NCBI GenBank assembly: GCA_937864205.1
Contig: CALMJB010000084.1
Span: forward strand, 1 to 20,320
From: an uncultured Actinomycetes bacterium
GTDB taxonomy: Bacteria; Actinomycetota; Actinomycetes; Nanopelagicales; Nanopelagicaceae
DNA: 20,320 bases
Direction of reading: 5' to 3'
Shown: in pieces, positions 17,344 to 20,320 of the stretch
Position numbering within the stretch: the stretch's first letter is position 1
Layout: the number at the start of each line of letters is the position of its first letter
The notes under the pieces: model-generated
What the model saw: only the letters and a program-made list of their open reading frames with translations
Database searches by the model: none
Told to the model about the DNA's origin: nothing
Made by a program: the position numbers and the translations under genes

Positions 17344-17853
17344 TTAGGCGCCTTTTCGCTTTCTACGTTCTGCTAGTTCATCATTAGTTTGCTCACCGGC
17401 AACTGCCACACCGGTTTCAGGATCTTCTCCTTGCAGATGTGACAGCGATCCTGCTAATTCATTCCAAACTTTTCCGATAGCTATTCCGAAAACTCCTTGG
17501 CCACCCTGCAATAAGTCAACAATTTCATCTGGGCTAGTGCACTCATAGATCGAAACTCCGTCGCTCATCAGAGTCATCTTTTCAAGATCCTCTTCGCCGC
17601 GATTACGTAGATGTTCGACCGCAGTACGAATATTTTGTAGCGAGACTCCAGTATCTAAAAGTCTTTTAACAATCTTTAAAACCAAAATATCGTTGAAACT
17701 ATAAAGTCTCTGTGAACCAGAGCCTGAAGCAGATTGCACACTTGGTACAACCAGTTCAGTGCGTGCCCAGTAATCTAATTGTCGATAAGAAATTCCCGCT
17801 GCAACACAAGCGGTTGCACCGCGGTATCCAATTGATTGATTGCCTTGCTTCAT
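17344..17853 (-). CDS. MerR-family transcription regulator (Rv1830-like)
   Basis: A 169-residue DNA-binding regulator. The MerR-type winged helix-turn-helix covers about residues 8-80, with the recognition segment GISYRQLDYWARTELVVPS and the wing SGSQRLYSF followed by the helix VSLQNIRTAVEHL. A C-terminal part (about 95-145) contains the YECTSPDEIVDLLQGGQGVFGIAIG stretch, and a charged tail RRKRKGA ends the protein. No metal- or redox-sensing cysteine cluster is present, so it is not a classic metal sensor. Position and order match Rv1830 (between Rv1829 and gcvB in M. tuberculosis). It starts 95 bases after bfn and ends 70 bases before gcvP. A -10-like TAGAAT lies at 17864-17869, but without a convincing -35. 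Confidence 0.87.
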   Translation of the reverse strand: MKQGNQSIGYRGATACVAAGISYRQLDYWARTELVVPSVQSASGSGSQRLYSFNDILVLKIVKRLLDTGVSLQNIRTAVEHLRNRGEEDLEKMTLMSDGVSIYECTSPDEIVDLLQGGQGVFGIAIGKVWNELAGSLSHLQGEDPETGVAVAGEQTNDELAERRKRKGA

Positions 17854-17948
17854 GGGGAACTCAATTCTATGGGGAATGGCTAATTTTAAAACAGGCGGTT
17901 TGCGCTTGCTGGCACCGACACGAATTCGGGTGGCCGGTATTTGTCGGT
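17854..17948 (-). other. Longest intergenic gap, with a palindrome upstream of the MerR gene
   Basis: This 95-base gap between bfn and the second merR is the largest in the window. It holds the perfect 8-base palindrome CGAATTCG at 17921-17928, with partly matching flanks, and a possible -10 TAGAAT at 17864-17869 reading towards merR. MerR proteins bind inverted repeats, so an autoregulatory operator is possible but unproven. No terminator with a T tract is visible. Confidence 0.35.
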
Positions 17949-18455
17949 TTAGCCGGCGAAATCCTCTGGCTTTATCTGGTCGAGGAACTCTTTGAATTTT
18001 TCTACCTCATCTTCGGCCTGATCTGGGATTTCAATTCCAGCTTCTGAGAGTAAATCTTGATTGGCCAGAATTGGCGCACCCGAACGCAATGCAAGTGCAA
18101 TCGCATCACTTGGCCGAGCTGAAACTTTTGAACCATTTTCAAAATTTAATTGTGCGTAAAAAACCCCATCCTTTATTTCAGTTATATAAACAGTATTTAA
18201 TTGTGTACCAAGTTCATCAATTACATTTTTTATCAAATCATGCGTAAGAGGTCTTGGCGGTTTCACTTGTTGTTGTGCGAATGCGATTGCGGTCGCTTCC
18301 ACCGCGCCTACCCAGATCGGCAGATAACGAACGCCAGTCTGTTCTTTTAATAAAACTATTGGTTGATTTGAAGGAAGTTCGACGCGAACTCCTATTACAT
18401 CGACGCTGCGATACTTTGCAGAAGTTGAATTGGAATCAGTTTCTTTATCGGTCAC
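17949..18455 (-). CDS. Bifunctional nuclease family protein (DUF151/BFN, Rv1829-like)
   Basis: A 168-residue member of the BFN/DUF151 family, whose plant and some bacterial members have RNase and DNase activity; the physiological role in Actinobacteria is unclear. The domain spans about residues 18-140 with VDVIGVRVELPSNQP, the conserved RYLPIWVGAVEA segment, PRPLTHDLI, and KVSARPSDAIALALR. A C-terminal acidic and helical tail (EDEVEKFKEFLDQI, then PEDF) closely matches the Mycobacterium form. The GTG at 18455 adds a Ser/Thr/Asp-rich leader before the conserved region and is supported by a -10 box six bases upstream. It is placed between the two MerR genes, as in M. tuberculosis. Confidence 0.9.
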   Translation of the reverse strand: MTDKETDSNSTSAKYRSVDVIGVRVELPSNQPIVLLKEQTGVRYLPIWVGAVEATAIAFAQQQVKPPRPLTHDLIKNVIDELGTQLNTVYITEIKDGVFYAQLNFENGSKVSARPSDAIALALRSGAPILANQDLLSEAGIEIPDQAEDEVEKFKEFLDQIKPEDFAG

Positions 18456-18461
18456 GGTATG

Positions 18462-18467
18462 ACTCTA
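18462..18467 (-). promoter_or_regulatory. -10 box for the BFN gene, probably leaderless
   Basis: TAGAGT on the minus strand lies in the 16-base gap after ftsR, exactly six bases before the GTG start. A weak -35 (TTGCAT at 18484-18489, spacing 16) lies within the end of ftsR. No Shine-Dalgarno sequence is present. Confidence 0.42.
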
Positions 18468-18471
18468 ATTG

Positions 18472-19185
18472 TTAACGGCTGCGATGCAACCCAGCACGTA
18501 CCAGCGCGGCATGCAGCTTTATCGAAAGCGATGAAATTTCTCGTTCCGCTTCCTGTGCTCTGGCTTTGGCGTCACTTGATTTTTGGCGAGCCAGCGGAAT
18601 GGTTACTTGTTCAACTAATCCAACTTCGCGATCGGCTGCAGTTTTGAAAGATTTCAAATGTCTGGCTTCAATTCCAAAGTTTGTAAACTCATTTATTGCT
18701 TTAGCTACCTCGAGGGCATCGCCGTCGAAGTACCTGCCTTTCATTTGAATAAATCCAAATGACTCTAACTCTGAGATTTGGCTGTCACTTATTCCGGCGG
18801 CAGCTGCGAATTCAGAGCGCGATAATTTAATTTCATCGGATGGGGCAAACAAAGGTGCAATTGCATCGGCTGATGCATTTAACAATCTAGGCGAAGCTTG
18901 CGTATTTGAATTCTTTGCCGGTTGCAAGCCCCGATCTAGGGCATCCAAATTTTCTTTTATTACCCGAAGTGGCAGATATTGATCACGTTGTGCCATCAAC
19001 ACATATCGAAGTCTTTCTAAGTCAGTTGTAGTGAATTTGCGGTAACCAGAGGGAGTTCGCTGCGGATCTATTAAACCTTCAGATTCCAAGAACCGAATCT
19101 TAGAAATCGTGATGTCGGAAAATTCTGGTCTTAATCTTGAAAGAACTTCTCCGATACTTAAATATGCCCGGGCGGGAACGCTCAT
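18472..19185 (-). CDS. ftsR: MerR-family regulator FtsR (Rv1828-like)
   Basis: A 237-residue regulator of the conserved actinobacterial family named FtsR in Corynebacterium glutamicum, where it activates ftsZ and affects division. The N-terminal MerR helix-turn-helix (about 8-80) includes SIGEVLSRLRPEFSDITISKIRFLESEGLI followed by the wing RTPSGYRKFT. A helical linker (60-90) leads to a second DNA-binding-like or effector region (about 120-180) starting at SRSEFAAAAGISDSQISELESFGFI, which resembles the second helix-turn-helix-like domain of Rv1828. The C-terminal part (190-237) is rich in charged residues and probably helical, suited to dimerisation. An AGGA eight bases upstream of the ATG at 19185 marks the start. 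The target genes are not visible here. Confidence 0.9.
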   Translation of the reverse strand: MSVPARAYLSIGEVLSRLRPEFSDITISKIRFLESEGLIDPQRTPSGYRKFTTTDLERLRYVLMAQRDQYLPLRVIKENLDALDRGLQPAKNSNTQASPRLLNASADAIAPLFAPSDEIKLSRSEFAAAAGISDSQISELESFGFIQMKGRYFDGDALEVAKAINEFTNFGIEARHLKSFKTAADREVGLVEQVTIPLARQKSSDAKARAQEAEREISSLSIKLHAALVRAGLHRSR

Positions 19186-19205
19186 TATTTTTTTCCTGTT
19201 CGTTT

Positions 19206-19712
19206 TTAGTTCGTTAATTTCTTGGCGGTTTTGGTGAAAATATTCAAATGAAACTTTCCAATTTGAATCTCATCCCCTGGTTTTAATACTGATTGGGCAC
19301 GAATTACCGAATTCACATAAGTTCCATTCAGACTGCCCAGATCTTTTAGAGATAAGGAATTGCTTACGTTGTCGATTTTTATGACTACGTGCGATCTTGA
19401 AACGGTGATGTCATCTAACACCACATCATTTTTCATCTCTCTGCCGATGTAAATTTCCGGCTTATTAACTAAAAACCTTGCTCCGATTCCTGGCCCTTTT
19501 GAAATTACCAGCAATGCTTGATCCTCTTTGAGTTTTTCTATTACTGCTTGAGTATCAGGAGGCAATTTCTTGAGTTGGTTTAAATAGTTTTGCTCGAAAC
19601 TTGTTGAATTTTCAGAATTATTTGCATTGACTGCATCCGGAACAGATCGCAATTGATTCAGGTGAATAGTCGCGGTCAGATCGACCGGTTTTTGCTTGGA
19701 ACTTTCACTCAC
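19206..19712 (-). CDS. garA: FHA-domain regulator GarA/OdhI homologue
   Basis: A 168-residue cytoplasmic signalling protein. In mycobacteria and corynebacteria the orthologue is phosphorylated by Ser/Thr kinases and, when unphosphorylated, inhibits 2-oxoglutarate dehydrogenase and binds glutamate dehydrogenase. The FHA domain covers about 70-160 and keeps IYIGREMKNDVVLDD, the SRSH phosphothreonine-binding signature and LGSLNGTYVN. The N-terminal tail contains LTATIHL (T13, T15) where GarA has the ETTSVFR phosphorylation motif, so the modified threonine is only tentatively placed. A GTG at 19712 is preceded by AGGAG. A good promoter lies upstream, with its -35 overlapping the gcvH stop. Gene order gcvH-garA-ftsR matches M. 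tuberculosis Rv1826-Rv1828. Confidence 0.9.
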   Translation of the reverse strand: MSESSKQKPVDLTATIHLNQLRSVPDAVNANNSENSTSFEQNYLNQLKKLPPDTQAVIEKLKEDQALLVISKGPGIGARFLVNKPEIYIGREMKNDVVLDDITVSRSHVVIKIDNVSNSLSLKDLGSLNGTYVNSVIRAQSVLKPGDEIQIGKFHLNIFTKTAKKLTN

Positions 19713-19741
19713 CTAAACTCCTAAGGTTCAACTTGAGGATG

Positions 19742-19770
19742 ACACTAATAGTGCGGTGCAGGCAGGTCAA
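19742..19770 (-). promoter_or_regulatory. Sigma70-type promoter for garA
   Basis: Minus strand: TTGACC (-35, 19765-19770), a 17-base spacer, and TAGTGT (-10, 19742-19747). The predicted start near 19735 leaves a leader of about 22 bases that contains AGGAG before the GTG. The -35 overlaps the last codon and stop of gcvH. This is the best two-box promoter in the window. Confidence 0.62.
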
Positions 19771-20147
19771 GCGATAAGGCCTTGGTATCCATTCGCGTCT
19801 AGTAGTGAATTTGGTGTCGATTCCAACTTAATTTTTGCAATCCATCCGCTGCCATATGGATCTTGGTTTAGGGCTTCAGGCTTTTTTTCTAATTCACTAT
19901 TAATTTCAGTAACGGTTCCGCTAACTGGCGAATAGATTTCTGATACTGACTTAGTTGATTCCACTTCTCCGCAAACTTTTCCCTCGCTGACTTTTTCGCC
20001 CACTTTAGGAAGTTGCACATAGACAATATCTCCAAGCGATGATTGCGCGTAATCGGTGATACCAATTGTCACAGTCGCATCTTTTTCAACGGATCCTTTG
20101 ATCCACTCATGTTCTTTTGAATACTTTAAGTCGGCGGGAATATTCAT
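19767..20147 (-). CDS. gcvH: Glycine cleavage system H protein
   Basis: Lipoyl-carrying shuttle of the glycine cleavage complex: receives the aminomethyl group from GcvP, passes it to GcvT, and is reoxidised by lipoamide dehydrogenase. The 126-residue length is standard. The N-terminal KYSKEHEWI motif and the lipoylation site ESTKSVSEIYSP with K66 as the modified lysine are present, and the protein ends with the usual DANGYQGLI-like tail. It starts nine bases after the CDP-alcohol phosphatidyltransferase stop and is preceded by a TAGACT box six bases from the ATG, with no strong Shine-Dalgarno sequence. It is transcribed in the same direction as gcvP, four regulator or nuclease genes away. 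Confidence 0.96.
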   Translation of the reverse strand: MNIPADLKYSKEHEWIKGSVEKDATVTIGITDYAQSSLGDIVYVQLPKVGEKVSEGKVCGEVESTKSVSEIYSPVSGTVTEINSELEKKPEALNQDPYGSGWIAKIKLESTPNSLLDANGYQGLIA

Positions 20148-20153
20148 TTTCTC

Positions 20154-20159
20154 AGTCTA
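20154..20159 (-). promoter_or_regulatory. -10 box for gcvH, probably leaderless
   Basis: TAGACT on the minus strand, with its TAG formed by the stop codon of the preceding gene, ends six bases before the gcvH ATG. It is the same hexamer and spacing as at tatA. No clear -35 is visible; a weak GAG in the six-base gap could also serve as a poor ribosome site. Confidence 0.42.
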
Positions 20160-20320
20160 TCCATTTCTTTTTGTGTGCCTATTCAACAGATTGCTACCGC
20201 GAGAAAAGTATTCGATACCGGTGAATAGGTAAAGGGCTATTCCCCATATGCCAAAGCTCCAACCCAAAACGTATGGCAATGTGTTCAGCCAAGAAGCCGA
20301 ATCGATAACGGAAATACTCG
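20157..20320 (-). CDS. CDP-alcohol phosphatidyltransferase, C-terminal end (PgsA-like; truncated by window edge)
   Basis: The last 53 codons of a gene entering from the right edge; it is open from base 20318 to a TAG at 20157. The visible part has two hydrophobic stretches separated by few residues (around LPYVLGWSFGIWGIALYLFTG) and a basic tail ending NRHTKRNG. This resembles the last membrane helices of phosphatidylglycerophosphate or phosphatidylinositol-phosphate synthases, and the gene next to gcvH-garA in M. tuberculosis (pgsA2, Rv1822) is nearby. The catalytic CDP-alcohol motif DG(X2)AR(X8)G(X3)D(X3)D lies outside the window, so the family call rests on the tail and the neighbourhood. 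Confidence 0.6.
   Translation of the reverse strand, partial: SISVIDSASWLNTLPYVLGWSFGIWGIALYLFTGIEYFSRGSNLLNRHTKRNG

Noticed and set aside
17325..17346. GCC-TAA-GGC followed by a T-rich run after the second MerR gene, as a terminator
   Set aside because: The stem is three base pairs, too weak to terminate.
17911..17950. TTGTCGGT and GTGTCGGTG resembling the PafBC-dependent RecA-NDp element (TTGTCRGTG-N8-TANNNT)
   Set aside because: Neither copy has TANNNT at the required distance, so the match is partial only.
17933..17957. GCCGG...CCGGC inverted repeat near the end of the BFN gene as a terminator
   Set aside because: Five-base stem, 15-base loop, and no T tract after it in the direction of transcription.

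Overview
The window is a compact stretch of chromosome from a low-GC actinobacterium. Gene content and order point to Actinobacteria: a pafB-pafC-tatA-tatC-helY block, an Rv2090-type 5'-3' exonuclease, a Ppm1-type mannosyltransferase beside Lnt, and a gcvH-garA-ftsR-bfn-merR-gcvP block in the same order as Mycobacterium Rv1826 to Rv1832. The AT-rich sequence (roughly 40% GC by eye), very short or negative gene spacing, shortened proteins and absence of mobile elements suggest a streamlined genome such as the freshwater acI/Nanopelagicales lineage. That lineage assignment is inference.

Layout. Positions 1-4689 (+): metH (5' end outside the window), a HAD phosphatase and the tRNA m1A58 methyltransferase trmI, chained by ATGA-type overlaps. 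Positions 4686-5267 (-): an FKBP-type lipoprotein whose stop codon overlaps that of trmI. Positions 5299-14341 (+): pafB, pafC, tatA, tatC, a diacylglycerol/lipid kinase, helY, a 5'-3' exonuclease, lnt and a polyprenol-phosphate mannosyltransferase. Positions 14376-20320 (-): read in transcription order, the 3' end of a CDP-alcohol phosphatidyltransferase, gcvH, the FHA protein garA, the MerR regulator ftsR, the DUF151 nuclease bfn, a second MerR regulator and gcvP. No stretch above 100 bases lacks a gene. There are no RNA genes, insertion sequences, CRISPR arrays or prophage genes.

How the genes fit together. MetH and the glycine cleavage proteins (GcvP, GcvH) feed and use tetrahydrofolate one-carbon units. 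TatA and TatC form a minimal Tat export pore. Lnt and the mannosyltransferase belong to lipoprotein maturation and cell-envelope glycosylation, and the FKBP lipoprotein is a plausible Lnt substrate. PafB and PafC are the two halves of a WYL-domain transcription activator of the DNA-damage response. The FHA protein and the two MerR proteins are conserved actinobacterial regulators of metabolism and division.

Three points stand out. First, the Pup-proteasome genes (mpa/arc, dop, pup, prcB, prcA, pafA) that usually lie between trmI and FKBP/pafBC are absent here, and the junction has closed to overlapping stop codons. Second, five genes without a Shine-Dalgarno sequence have a TANNNT box exactly six bases before the start codon, which predicts leaderless mRNAs, while other starts carry clear Shine-Dalgarno sequences. 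Third, the FKBP and pafB genes share a 31-bp divergent promoter with back-to-back -10 boxes. I found no wholly unknown gene system: every gene belongs to a recognisable family.
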